NCBI GenBank assembly: GCA_030704615.1
Contig: CM060733.1
Coordinates: 44,514,001-44,578,000 of the forward strand
DNA: 64,000 nucleotides
Direction of reading: 5' to 3'
Origin: Takakia lepidozioides
Taxonomy: Eukaryota > Streptophyta > Takakiopsida > Takakiales > Takakiaceae
The notes under the pieces are model-generated. The model made no database searches and had not been told where the DNA came from. It worked only from the letters and a program-made list of their open reading frames with translations. Positions 1 through 12,353 of the stretch are shown one piece after another (the stretch's first letter is position 1; every line of letters begins with the position of its first letter). Position numbers and translations under genes: made by a program.

Positions 1-2176
1 ACCTTGTGCATATGAGTACTGATGAGGGTTCCGACGTTGAACAGGCAAGAAGAGCTCTGCGTGCTCTGAAAGGGTTGGTGCGGCTGCAAGCACTGGTGCG
101 GGGCCACACAGTGCGAAGGCAGGCTGCCAGTACCCTGCGGTGCATGCAAGCGCTGGTGCGAGTGCAGGCTCGAGTGCGAGCACGCCGTGTTCGAATGTCA
201 CAGCAGGGCCAGACCGTCCAGCATACCATTAGGCAACATCGTCTTGAGGCCCAGCAGCATGATTCTGAGGTGACATTTCCACGTTGCACTAGTGTCAGAA
301 TACTTTGGCATAGCTTCCCAGAGTTTTCCTTAAGGGCTACAGACAATCTACCTTCTGCTCTTTACAGAGAAAATGGCTTGCTACCGCTGCCTTACTACTG
401 GCCTCTTAGACCTTCTGGCAGAGCTTCCAAGTGCTTCATCTTAATGGGCAGTCTTCATGTCTTCCTTTCATGGAACTTGTCCTCATTGAGACTGCACCAA
501 CTGTATCTGAGCAAAAGGGTGCTATGCCAAGGAAGAGACCTATGCTACTCAATTTTGAAATATCGCACATAAGCTAGTGCTTTGCTTAGACAGCAGCCGT
601 GAAAAGAGATTTTTAAAATTATTCACCTCTAGACCCTGCCAGGCTCATTCTGACATCAATCAGAACTTTAGTTCACGCAGTTTTAGTGCTTCTTGAGCAA
701 CATACCCCATACCCATGTCTTCCCATAGGCAAGTTCCTATTGCAGTTGCTGCAGTTCCAACTCAACTGTCAGAAGACCTTACTGGCAACTACCACTTGTC
801 AGCCTGTGCGAAAGGCCTTCTTTGTAGGTTGTATTTCCAACCTTGCAGCTGTGAAAGCAATTGTTGCACGCAAGACTGAGACAAGGATGGGCGTAGCTTG
901 GATGGTGTGCTGGTTCAGGAACAATTCATGATCTTCAAGCAAAACTGCAGCAAAAGCAGGAGGGGATGATCAAGCGAGAGAGAGCCAGAGCATACGCATC
1001 AGCTCATCAGGTGCATGACCAAAAGAGTGTCAATATCTTTTGCTGGCAGAGCCAGCTCACTGATTATTGACAAATTAGTTTGGGAGTGAAAGCCTTCAAT
1101 AATGATGTATGGAGATTGTACTGGTAATCTGTGTTGTCCGTGTTTGGATTCAGCAAAGTAATGTGCAATGTATTTGAGGATGGTAGCTCCGCAGGGGATG
1201 CTACAGTATAGCCTGAGGTGCTATGCCACTGGTTCTGTTCTTGCAGTGGAGACCAAATGTGGGGGCAGATGCACAGATCTACTTTGATCATGATGAAGAT
1301 AAGTCACACTGGGGGTGGAGTTGGCTGGAGCGCTGGATGGCAGCTCGACCTTGGGAAAACCGTACCCTGGACCATACTGGGTTCAAGGAGGACAATCAGA
1401 CACTGCAGAGCTATGTCGAGGACTTGCCCCCTGCGCAAAGCGCTTGTAAGGGCAGTATTGCTACCGGCAGTATGCCCACATCTTCCACCACCTCTGCAGC
1501 AATGCAATTCCACAGGCAGCAGCTGCGGATGTCACAAACCTGTGACCACCAGTCAGATGCTTCATCCACTCTATGTTCATACTCCAATGCAATGCTGCCG
1601 ACCACTGAGAATGCTTTTCCCATTGGCAAGCGCAGCTACATGGCGGCCACCAAGTCTGCACAGGCCAAGGTGCGCCCTCAAAGTACACCAAAGCAGCGCC
1701 CATCCAGTGATAACGACCATGCCAAAAAGAAGCGGCTCTCTTTGCCTAATCCTGGCACGAAGTCCACAGGAGGGCTCAGTGTCAAATCCAATGTTCAAAA
1801 AGGTGCTCATAGGATGTCGATCTCTGATAGGCCCTCTGTAAGGAATGGAGATTTGCACCAAACATCTTATCAGAAAAGTGGAGATTTTTCTGAGGCATCC
1901 CACCGATCTGACAGGTTCTCTGTTAAGAGTGGGGATCTCCTTCAGAGATCTTACATCTCTGAGAGGCCCTCTCGTAACAGTAGAGAAGTTCTACAGACCA
2001 ACTGCCACACTGAACGCCCCTCAGGGAAGACTAGAGAATATCTCCAGTCATCTCAACTGCCTGAAAGGCCCTCTCGCAAGAGTGGAGAGTTTCCCCTGAT
2101 CTCTTCTCGGTCTGACAGGCCCTCTTTCAGGGGTGGGGATTTTGTTCAGAGATCTTACTGCCCTGACGACTTTTGA
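1..2176 (+). CDS. IQ67-domain (IQD) calmodulin-binding protein, 5' end outside window
   Basis: The gene runs in from the left edge. Three exons are supported: <1-269, 897-1010 and 1247-2176, all joined in phase 0 with GT-AG introns and giving at least 435 residues. Exon 1 holds the IQ67 domain: Arg/Leu-rich IQ motifs such as [20 protein letters not shown], then [20 protein letters not shown]. Exon 2 encodes [20 protein letters not shown], and exon 3 opens with the family's Trp-rich block ([20 protein letters not shown]), followed by a DUF4005-like basic stretch with [11 protein letters not shown] proteins are plant calmodulin-binding scaffolds linked to microtubules and membranes. The C-terminus is odd: five tandem 17-residue units built on (E/D)RPS...GD.LQ (1913-2176). 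The initiator lies outside the window. Confidence 0.9.
1913..2176 (+). repeat. In-frame 17-residue (51-bp) tandem repeat in the IQD C-terminus
   Basis: Five units start at 1913, 1964, 2015, 2066 and 2117. Each opens with RPS (RFS in the first) followed by a basic/Ser stretch and a GD/RE-hydrophobic-LQ segment. The spacing is exactly 17 codons for the first four, and the last runs to the stop. An irregular unit precedes them near 1829. They are diverged at codon level, so the expansion is not recent. Confidence 0.75.
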
Positions 2177-2876
2177 AAGGCCTATTAATGATTTCTTAGT
2201 GCTGCTACAGACAACTACTTGATTGTGCTGTTTTCATCTGTCAATCGAGCATCCACAAATTTACTGCTAAAACACCAGATCTATCAAGGCCTTACTTTGC
2301 ATTTATCCAACATAACTTGTAAGTGTGTAGTCATACTTGATACAAGACATCCAAGGGGTAGTGTCCAGTTGGCAACAGACCAATTGCAGGCTGGAGTGTC
2401 CCCACTCCAAGGCTGGCAATACCATGATGTGGCCAGAGCTTATGATGCATCAAATGCAGAGCCCATCTAAAAGGGACCAAACCACATGCTGATTGCTTCC
2501 AAGGCCGAACCCCATTTAGAACTGGTTGATCTTGTAAGTGTTTGCATTTCTCAACTACGCATCCGAGTGAGCCTTCAATTAAACTCAAACCCAGACTAGC
2601 CTCTATCCAAGAATTGGGAACTTGGGAGTTATAGTGTACACCAATATGAGACAAAAGTCCAGGGTGACACTCACAGCTAAGTTGTCTTATCGGAGTGCGT
2701 CTCTTGAACATTCTGTTGGATTGGTCAGGAGTATATTGCGATCAAAATTTGATCCAGAACATCGCATTACATAGAAGTGAATCTAAGTTGTCCCAGTTCG
2801 GATTGGATATGCTTGCTGAAGAAGCTGATTTACATGCCTCTCAAGAATTGTACTGGGCAGACAGACCCCTTCATAT

Positions 2877-3137
2877 ACCCTGTTTTCCAACCAGACCAAC
2901 ATCCATCTCTCACCGTCACTGTACTTCAAAGGGATGATGTCCATATTCAGTCAAGCTCAATACCTTCAACCTGTCTTCCAAAACTTGGTGTAACACTTGG
3001 TCAATACCAGTGTTGTTCTGGTATTATACCTTGTTTTCCAAACAGACCAACATCCATCTCTCCAAGCTCAATACCTTCAACCTGTCTTCCAAAACTTGGC
3101 GTAACACTTGGTCAATACCAGTGTTGATCTGGTATAT
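2877..3137 (+). repeat. Imperfect tandem duplication, about 110-150 bp units
   Basis: The sequence around 2877-3027 is repeated at 3027-3137. Both units contain the words CAGACCAACATCCATCTCTC and AAGCTCAATACCTTCAACCT and end in an AATACCAGTGTTG-TCTGGTA block. The second unit lacks about 38 bp present in the first. It is noncoding. Confidence 0.7.
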
Positions 3138-3239
3138 AGGGTTTTATCAGGTCACAATTCTCAGCCATGGTATGAAAAGACCGACCCGGCTGGTATGCAG
3201 AGTTCCAATACCTGAATAATCCTGAATAATTATCTACCA

Positions 3240-3670
3240 TCCGCGCGGATCGACCAATGAAACGCAGAGAGGATACAAAGATAAAACTTTTTTTTTTTTT
3301 CGTTTTTCGCCCAACGGGCTTTTCCTTCGGCCCCGTATTCTCTCTTTGCGTGTCAGGGGATGTACAGAGGAAAATAAGCAGGGAGTTCTTTTCGTTAACT
3401 CACTTCGTGGCCCTCACCCTTCGTCAAGCCCGTGAAGGTGGCACGAAGTGAAGAATACTTAATGGCTTTGCCATGGTCGCCTCGCCCCGCTTGGCCGGTT
3501 CCGGATCGACGATAAACGATCTGGGGTGGGGGAAGCGATGCGCGAACAGAAGCTGTTGGGCTCCTGCGCCTCCTCTCCCTGTATAACCCGGAGACAAAAA
3601 AAGGCTAGCCAGACGAAAGGGTGGGGAGGGGATAGATTGTTAAGGCTCCGCATGTGGCAGCGAGCAGAAT
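3240..3670. other. GC-rich, hairpin-bearing block of unknown origin
   Basis: Base composition changes sharply from the AT-rich surroundings. The block contains a T13 run, a short GCCC-AAC-GGGC hairpin, and a larger inverted repeat at 3401-3450 with perfect 9-base outer arms (CACTTCGTG and CACGAAGTG). This style is like organellar, especially mitochondrial, noncoding DNA, so a nuclear insertion of organelle DNA is possible. I recognise no organellar gene in it, so that remains a guess. Confidence 0.3.
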
Positions 3671-4718
3671 TAGGCCAAAGATCAGACAGATCAATAAGAA
3701 AAATCTATTTTTGTTGCGCCCTGCAGCCTAGATGAGGAACCTACCAGACTGGTATTATTGGACAGAAAAACATTCTAATACCGAATCAATTCCAGGTTCA
3801 TACCCTGTTGATACCCGTTGATTTTGACCTGGTATTCAGAACCAAATGGTATCAACATCATTTTAGTTTTGAAATACTTAGAACCAGCTGTTAGTAAAAA
3901 CTTTCAAAAAAACAAAAAATAGACCCGGGGTAATGTGAAAAATGTAGGACCACACTCAAGACCCCCATTTTCAATACTGCTCACTTCACTAAATTACAGG
4001 AGAAAATTTACTGACATTGTAATGCACACACACTTGTCAGCAGGATTGACATAAAATTTCTTGGTTCTCAATCCATTATTTCTGTCAGACTTCCAAAAGC
4101 ATCATGGAAAAGCAGATAAATCAGAACAGACATTCTGGAGAATTGCAGAATTCGTATCATAGTGAACAGACTTTTGCCAAGCCTGTTAGAAGTCAAGAAA
4201 AAGCAGTAGACAGTAAACAGCTCCCTAACCTTTCACTGAACAAAACACCCAAAACACAAAACTCCCACCTCAAGGACGAAGGTAACTGTGATCCTAAATT
4301 AAAAGACAAACTAAATTGAGAGTAAAGTGAGATCCATTCTGCGAATGAATTAGAAGCATGACATCTAAATGAGTGTGCTGCCTAACACAGATTAATGTTT
4401 TATACTTCGAAAGTTTTTGTCCTTTAACCTTAAGACAGCAGTCACACAGGATTGGGACAGTTCAACACAATGTTTGGCCATGCCAGGGTAGCCTACTGAT
4501 ACTGGGAAGTATCTGCACTTTCCAACAACCTCAAATAGTGCAAGCTAACAAGAGCACACACTGCCGTGAATCTGTAGAGTATAGTTTTAAATTCTTGCAA
4601 TCTAACAACGGTTAGGGCCAGGCCTTACAGCATATTTCAAGAACAAATGGGCCCAATTCCCACACTATCCCAATCCCAAGGGTCCAGCTGCTTGTAGTAC
4701 ACTTCCTCAATGTCAGCT

Positions 4719-6130
<1,412 letters not shown>

Positions 6131-7905
6131 GTTTTCCAGCCCCTTCCACTCCCAACCACTTCCGCAGCTCCTCCTCCGCCAACCTTCCTCCGATTCAAGA
6201 GCTCGAGATCTGCCGAGCTCGATCCAGCGACGAGACGAGCGAGACGAGCGAGACGGGCACGCAAGGGTTGCAAGCGTGCGAGCCAGACCGAGGGAGGCGC
6301 GCTTCCCTCTCTCTCACTACTAGTCACTTGCTAGTAACTTCACCGCCTGCACCCGGTCACCCTCGCCAGCTGGCCGCCTACCACTGTTCCCACGTTCCAA
6401 ACGTGTTCCCACAGCTTTAGGGTTCTCACACATTTGAGGGTTTTCGAAGCGAGAGAGACGAGGGTTTCGTGTTATTTGCTGCAGAGGAAGCCGCGATGGT
6501 GGAGCGTCAAGAAACAAGAAACCCACAGCAGTGGGTCATCGGGAGAGCTTGGCAGGCGTTGGAATTGATGAGAGCATGCGTGCTCATCGTTAAATTGATA
6601 AAGAAAACAGAAAGCAGCACGCAGGAGGGGCCGGATTGGTGCCATGTGGGAACCCACGCTTGCTGCGAGGGGTATATGCCATGGGTGCTGCACAGCGCAG
6701 CTCCACAACTGTCAACACTTCTCTGAGCCTGGCCGTCAACAACCCCCAATGCATGTTGCGTGTTGTGCATGCAGGTGACGTGCAACATCTGAACGCTGTG
6801 CCAAAAACTTAGGTCAGGTGGGAGATGTGGCCGTCACTGGAATGGACATGGGATGACCTAGCTCGCGCTCGCTTAGCGTGCGAGAGGTTCGGGGATATAT
6901 ACGCGGCATCTCACGCAGCGTGTGTGATAAGTTTGTTTCCAAAAACGTTGCTCATCCTAAGTTATATGCCCGCACCTCTCGCATGCTAAGAGCGAGCGCG
7001 AGTCCAGGAACTTGCGCATCCTTCATCGTCGTCACCCTCAACCACATCCGATGCGAGGATTCCTTGTTTGATCGTAAAGCTCATCATGATATTAGAAACA
7101 TCTAATATCAAACCAAGATCTTCAGAGAATTGCTCATTTATGAATCTCTCAGGGAGAACGAAAGTTTGGAGAAAGAAAGATTTTAGGCAATGTGGGTGGA
7201 ATGTGTTAGGCGAGTGTGTTCGCTCATCTTTGGCTTCCATACTACTTACCCCTTTTTTCTCACGTTATCATGAGTTGTCTGTCATTTCCAGGTGAGAGAA
7301 TGTGATTGTGTTTGACGCCATGCCCGCGACGCCATCTACTCTAAGAAAAACATCTCTGCAGAAGAAATTACCATCAACCAAGAACGCCAATTACAACTCA
7401 AGAAGAAGAGACAGCAAAGCTAGCTCATTAGCTAGCACAAAGAGAAGAATTGGAAGAATGGAAAGAATCTTCGTAGAGAAGCAAGTCAGTCTGCTTATAT
7501 GACGGATGGAAGGCTCTGAAACTAGAGATTCACCATCGTGGCTGCACTGTCAAGGTGGTCTCTGTTTATGGGCTCTAATGGGACTTATTACTTCCCAACC
7601 CAGACTAGAGGTAAGCTGAATGGAAAGTATGGAGTCTGTTTCGGGCACATGATGTCATTCAAATTCTTCACTGATTTGAATCAATGCTGTCCTGACATGA
7701 CAGCTCTGTATCTACTCCTGTCTCTTGGACTGCGATTGACAGAAGCTACATTCACCACACGCATTTAGTTGTGGCGCTATCCCATCTTATCTTGATCGTG
7801 ACCGACGGTTGGGGATCGGACGGCGAGAAAGCCGTCTCTCTCGGCAGAAGGCGAAGGCCTGAAGAAACTGGGTTGGGTTTGGCGTTGTGGGAGGGAGAGG
7901 GAGAG
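6131..7905. other. Intergenic region between divergent 14-3-3 and atpD genes
   Basis: The first 300 bp or so is CT-rich and probably the 14-3-3 promoter and 5' UTR. An open frame from the ATG at 6495 (about 76 residues) and another near 7320 have no recognised domain and are not called. A MITE-like inverted repeat lies at 6862-7002, and a small 9-bp-stem hairpin at 7088-7109. The remainder up to 7905 should hold the atpD promoter; I see no decisive TATA box. Confidence 0.45.
6862..7002. mobile_element. MITE-like element with about 36-bp terminal inverted repeats
   Basis: The left end (CTCGCGCTCGCTTAGCGTGC, continuing GAGAGGTTCGGGGATATA) reappears as an inverted complement at the right end, with a 2-base indel and a few mismatches. 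Total length is 141 bp and there is no coding capacity, as expected for a small non-autonomous DNA transposon or a long hairpin. No target-site duplication is evident, so the exact ends are uncertain. Confidence 0.55.
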
Positions 7906-8682
7906 ATGGCGAGCGTGCAGCAGACGGTGGCGTTGGGAGGAAGGAGACAGGCCGTGGCTGTGGTGGGTTCTTCGGGGTCTGCACTGCCTCGGGTGGGTGT
8001 GGTGAACAAGGCGTGGCTGTCGGGGGGTTCGGCGTGCTTGAGGCACAATGCATTGGTGGCCAAGGTGCCGGGAGCGGTGGGGCAGAGAGCGGGGCACAGG
8101 GCTGTGGTGGTGATGAATACAGACACTGCGTCAGGGTCGTACGCGACTGCGCTGGCAGAGCTGGCGGAATCGAAGGACAGCTTGGAGGCAGTGAATAGGG
8201 ACCTCGAGTCGCTGGAGGATGTGGTCAAAAGCGAGGAGATTTACAAGTTCTTGGTGAGCCCTGTGGTGGAGGAAGACAAAAAGAAGGACATACTGAAGGG
8301 GCTGGCGAAGGACGCCCAGTATACTGTTGATACCTTGAGCTTCTTGGATCTTTTGGTGGAAAAAAGGCGGATTAACCTCATCAAGGACATTATCAAGGAG
8401 TGGGAGGTGATCTATAATGAGAAGACCGACACCCAGGTGGCCACTGTTACGTCGGCGGTGAAGATTGAGAAGGCGCAACTGGCGTTAATTGCCAAGAAGA
8501 TTCAGAGCCTGAGTGGAGCCAAGAATGTGCGCATAAAGAATGTGGTAGACCCATCTCTCATTGCAGGTTTTGAAATCAAGTACGGTAAAGATGGCTCGTG
8601 CTTCATTGACATGAGTGTTAAGGGTCAGCTTGATAAATTGGCTGCACAAATTGAGTTTGCTGATAAGGTTGCAGCCTTTTAA
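7906..8682 (+). CDS. atpD: Chloroplast ATP synthase delta subunit, nuclear-encoded
   Basis: A single exon of 258 residues. It starts MASVQQTVALGGRRQAVAVV, a Ser/Ala/Arg-rich chloroplast transit peptide of about 65-70 residues. The mature protein begins near MNTDTASGSYATALAELAES and carries the delta/OSCP fold: a helical N-terminal domain, the block FLDLLVEKRRINLIKDIIKE, and a C-terminal GFEIKYGKDGSCFIDMSVKG. The delta subunit sits on top of CF1 and joins it through the peripheral stalk to CFo in the thylakoid membrane. The frame is open upstream to 7771, but the ATG at 7906 gives the proper transit peptide. Lack of introns is usual for this gene. Confidence 0.96.
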   Translation: MASVQQTVALGGRRQAVAVVGSSGSALPRVGVVNKAWLSGGSACLRHNALVAKVPGAVGQRAGHRAVVVMNTDTASGSYATALAELAESKDSLEAVNRDLESLEDVVKSEEIYKFLVSPVVEEDKKKDILKGLAKDAQYTVDTLSFLDLLVEKRRINLIKDIIKEWEVIYNEKTDTQVATVTSAVKIEKAQLALIAKKIQSLSGAKNVRIKNVVDPSLIAGFEIKYGKDGSCFIDMSVKGQLDKLAAQIEFADKVAAF

Positions 8683-8910
8683 GATCAATCCTGTAGCGAT
8701 TGCCACCAGTGTTCTCAACAGTGGCAATGTTACCTGTTGTCATCATTTGATCGAGTGTCCATAAACCTGGAAGAGGAGAGACTTCGGGAGCTGATGATGA
8801 TATGGGTGGGGTTCAGATTGTGTCTCTGTAAAGGAGCCTTAGACCTGTGCTTAGATAGAGCACTGTTCTCGGAAGCATTCATATGTGTAATTTTATGGTT
8901 CAGCAGTAAT

Positions 8911-11364
8911 GTTGCCAATTCGCGATTGTGCTCATCTTCTGTGCATATACTTTCCTCAGGCAAGCAAGAAGAAGATTTGTCATGTAAACGTGCTGCTGAG
9001 AGTTCTCACGCACAGGTTCTGGGCTTCCATGTATTGTGGGTCCACTGGACACTTTCTGGTTGCTCAAAACTCTCATGTGTTGCTATTCCAGTGGGGTGCA
9101 ATTCTTCTGAAGGGATTTGTTCAAGTGTATCTCTTTCGTATGGATATGTAAAAGCAACACAAGAGGAAAAGTGCTGTCTGCAAGCTATTCCCTGATACCA
9201 TGATTCTCAATCTCTGATCCCAAAATGCTCAGCAACAACAGGCAACTTTTGCTTTTAGAAGTTGGTCCCTCAAAGGCCATTTGACTGTGTGTAGATGATG
9301 AGTGTGAAGGTGGTAAGTTGATGACAGTCCATATAAAATTCCATGTGTAGAGATGTGGGAAGGAAGGTTGTGCAACTGGTGCAGTCCTCAGCGATGGCGA
9401 TATGCCACAATAACCGCCCTCCCAATCTACAGACCCCACTGCTGCTGCCCTGCCATTGTGCAGGCACAAGAAAACCTCAGGAGTCTCTATCTTCTCCTGC
9501 TGAGAGGTCACAGAGATGCAATTGATACTGGATGGAATATTACCCATTCCGTGGACTGCATGCAAACCCAGCTACTCCAGTAGCTCAGGAATCAACATCC
9601 AGGCTAAAAACACACTAGGTTCACAGGAAAGAAGATTTTCCAGACTGGCAAAACCCACTGCTTGCCCAATATAGCCTAGTTAGTATGCAAGGATTTCGGA
9701 ATTGAAATCACATCCTCAGCTGATATTCTCATCAGATAGTAACAATGTCCGTCCAAAACTCAAGCTGCACACTCCATGTTCCTAGACCTCACTATTGACT
9801 CTTGACCTTCTCTCATTCCCAGAGGTTGGGATCAGGCAGAAGATTACTTGGTTTCCATTTCTGATATCCATGGGGACTGCAAGCCTGGTGGTTGATTGCC
9901 CCTCCATACAGACCTGCATATGTGACAGAACCGACCATGATAGTATCTACCACTAGAATTGGGGATACCAGTTTTCTCCGCAGTCAGCTGCAAATTTCAG
10001 AGTGAGTTTTATGGTCAAGAAGGGAGTGGGGAGTGATGAACTATCAAATACTTCTATCCCAGTCACAGTTATCCCTTGGTGTGGCAACCCTTAATAATCT
10101 GACCCCTTTAATTCTGCCCTCCTATAGTCAAATTGGTACAATGGTTCAGGAAATAAAGTGCTAGAAAATATGTACATCCGTTGCATGTACTTGTGATATA
10201 TGTCAGATGTACTTCGCCGCCTGCCAATATATGGTGGCCTTCTTGCATGGTTTCAAATTCGGAAGTGCCGTAGAAATCTAATGCTAGTTCAATTTGGAGC
10301 AGTTCTTGCAGATTCGCCATAAATGTTGTGCTTCACGTATGCATCCACGTGTGTCGTACTGCCTGCCCTGTGCTTTGCATTTTGCCGTCATCGTCGCCAT
10401 GGGGTCATTCGGCATAAAGGGTTGTGTCGGAAATGATCTTGTGTTGCACACATCCGTGCGAGGTAACTCTTGGAGTGTCAGTGTTTGTGCTGTGCTCTTC
10501 TGGCACGGCACAACCTCATTACATTTGGGGTCTTCCTGTTTACTGCTCTCCAGGGTTGTTGCCGTCTTTCCATAAAGGATGTTTTCATGTCATGTTCAGG
10601 GTTTGTTTTTCATCCAAAAACAGCACGGCTTCTTGTGGCTTCCTGTATTTGAAAACAGTTTTTCTAGTTGGTGTCTCTCAGCGTGGTTGTCTGCGAAGTT
10701 CAGTGCATGTCATTCCTGCATCCTTTTGATGCATCACCCGCAGCCTTTGGGTTAGTGCTACCCTTGTTGACCTCAATTTTTTTGTGGTAGATCCCCTTTC
10801 GAGAATTGCGGGCTATCAGTTCGGGGATTCCGTTGTGAATCGAAAGTTTCGGTCAGAACACTTCTTTGTCTGTGTTTTGAGCAGTGGTGAGAACACTAAG
10901 TATCTTCAAGAGTCACATCTTCCTCTGCTGTTTTTATGTCGATCTGGAAAACCATTCTAGTGACACCTGCAAACTCCAGAGATCATCTTTTAAAGCAAAC
11001 AAGCGATCTTCTTTTATCATCTTTTATGCTTGGGCTTTGCTTATCTTTGTTTCGCACTTGCCCTTATCTCTGATAACATATTAACAATTACGGATACATG
11101 CTGCCTGCCTGCAGGGAAAACCGATACTGGCTGGGCCTGAATGTGCTGATGTGGTCATCCTACAACTTGAGACGATCAAATGCACCTTCTATAGCTTGAG
11201 CCTTCCAATCCCTTCATAGACTACTGCTGCATACCTCAAAGATGCCCTTTAACGGTGATCACATCATTCATTGCACAGTCCAACAACCTCAAAATCTAAG
11301 ATCTCTTTTTTTTTCACTTGGAAACTAGAGAAGACGCCAGTTTGCATGATGATGAAGAAAAAAA
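8911..11364 (+). repeat. Dispersed repeat copy 1 (matches 33785-35517)
   Basis: From GTTGCCA at 8911 to about 11364 the sequence aligns in the same orientation with 33785-35517. Shared words include GATTGTGCTCATCTTCTGTG, GAACACTAAGTATCTTCAAG and GGAAACTAGAGAAG. This copy has about 700 extra bases (roughly 10150-10853). No terminal repeats, polymerase or other coding region could be recognised. It begins 228 bp after the atpD stop. It could be a non-autonomous mobile element or a segmental duplication. Confidence 0.75.
10150..10853. other. About 700-bp insertion within dispersed repeat copy 1
   Basis: In copy 2 the sequence passes directly from CAAATTGGTCCAGTGGTTCA into CTTCAGAACACTTTTTTGTC. 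In copy 1 the equivalent points are separated by about 700 bp. The inserted DNA has no recognised coding domain, and I could not define terminal repeats or a target duplication. It could equally be a deletion from copy 2. Confidence 0.5.
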
Positions 11365-11554
11365 TGAACGAAACTGGCGGCCTTTCTCTTCTAAGAGATT
11401 CTTAATCTTCCAGAGATCTTATAAAGGCTCAGTTTTGTGTGGCTGGGGCAGGAGTGTATCTGGGGAGGAGATCTTCACAAAAGTGTTCTTTTTGCTCTCA
11501 TCCATCTCACTGATGTAGGTGTAGGTATACCCAATGGTTACCTTATGAGTAATG

Positions 11555-12092
11555 TGTCGTGCACCTAAGCATCGTGCCACAACATACATCATTGTCCACC
11601 ACACAATCTAAGCACACAATCCTAGAAAGCTATACCACAATGATAATGGAAGTGAACATAATGGAAACCCTCCACTCATGAATCCACTCAATCACATAAA
11701 CTAAGTCAAGCCAAGGGCACCCTTGCTAAGGGAATCCACCCTACAAAGCCCTCACCACACTCCCTCTCAATACCTAGAGCTATGGAGGTGAGAGAAGCTC
11801 ATGGAGGCTCAACTACAAGAAGATGAGCCTCCTCCATCCTCACAAGGGGAAAACCTATCCCCATGTCCCAAGTGAGGCTCGACACCTCATTTGGCATGTG
11901 AGACCAAATGAAGTCCCAACACACAAAATATAAATATAAATATCTAAAATGTCTTAGTTAACTAGAAGAAGGTAATTCTAGATAACCATGACTAAAACCA
12001 TGACAGCTGTCGTGCACCTAAGCATCGTGCCACAACATACATCGTTGTCCACCACACAATCTAAGCACACAATCCTAGAAAGCTATACCACA
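11555..12092 (-). repeat. 3' LTR of gypsy copy A, with 85-bp direct repeats at its two ends
   Basis: It begins TGTCGTGCACC and ends ATACCACA on the plus strand, so it is TG...CA bounded. It abuts the complement of a polypurine tract on the element side. An 85-bp sequence occurs at both ends (11555-11639 and 12008-12092) with about one mismatch. Its outer flank differs from that of copy B, placing the element end at 11555. Confidence 0.75.
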
Positions 12093-12104
12093 ATCGCCCC
12101 CTAG
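12093..12104 (-). other. Polypurine tract of gypsy copy A
   Basis: On the minus strand CTAGGGGGCGAT lies immediately before the TGTGGTATAGC end of the LTR, where the plus-strand primer is expected. Copy B has CTAGGGGGGCGAT at the same place (22774-22786). Confidence 0.65.
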
Positions 12105-12353
12105 CTGGTGATTAGGTCCTCTAACACCGGATAGCTGACAAGTATTCATCCCAATAAGATCATCGTTTGGTCATCAATCGCCCAAGTCCCAGTATCTGAA
12201 GGCAATAGATCAAAAGGCCGGGTGCAAAAGTAGCCCCATCGTTACTCGCCTTCCTGCAATCCATGGCTTCAATTGAGTGTCCATGGCATTGAACTCCCGT
12301 TAGCTAGACCTTGGATCACTTGTCAACCTCACCACTGTCATGCCCCACTACCT

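Larger units (their letters stand above)
2177..4718. other. Intergenic stretch between the convergent IQD and 14-3-3 genes
   Basis: No convincing gene was found. The stretch contains a diverged tandem duplication (2877-3137), a GC-rich hairpin-bearing block (about 3240-3670) and otherwise AT-rich sequence. A 71-codon open frame from the ATG at 4104 has no recognisable domain and is not supported as a gene. The IQD and 14-3-3 genes converge here, so their 3' UTRs must lie at either end. Confidence 0.5.

Noticed and set aside
6410-6480. Telomere-like TTTAGGG words
   Set aside because: Single occurrences, as commonly found in plant 5' UTRs, not an array.
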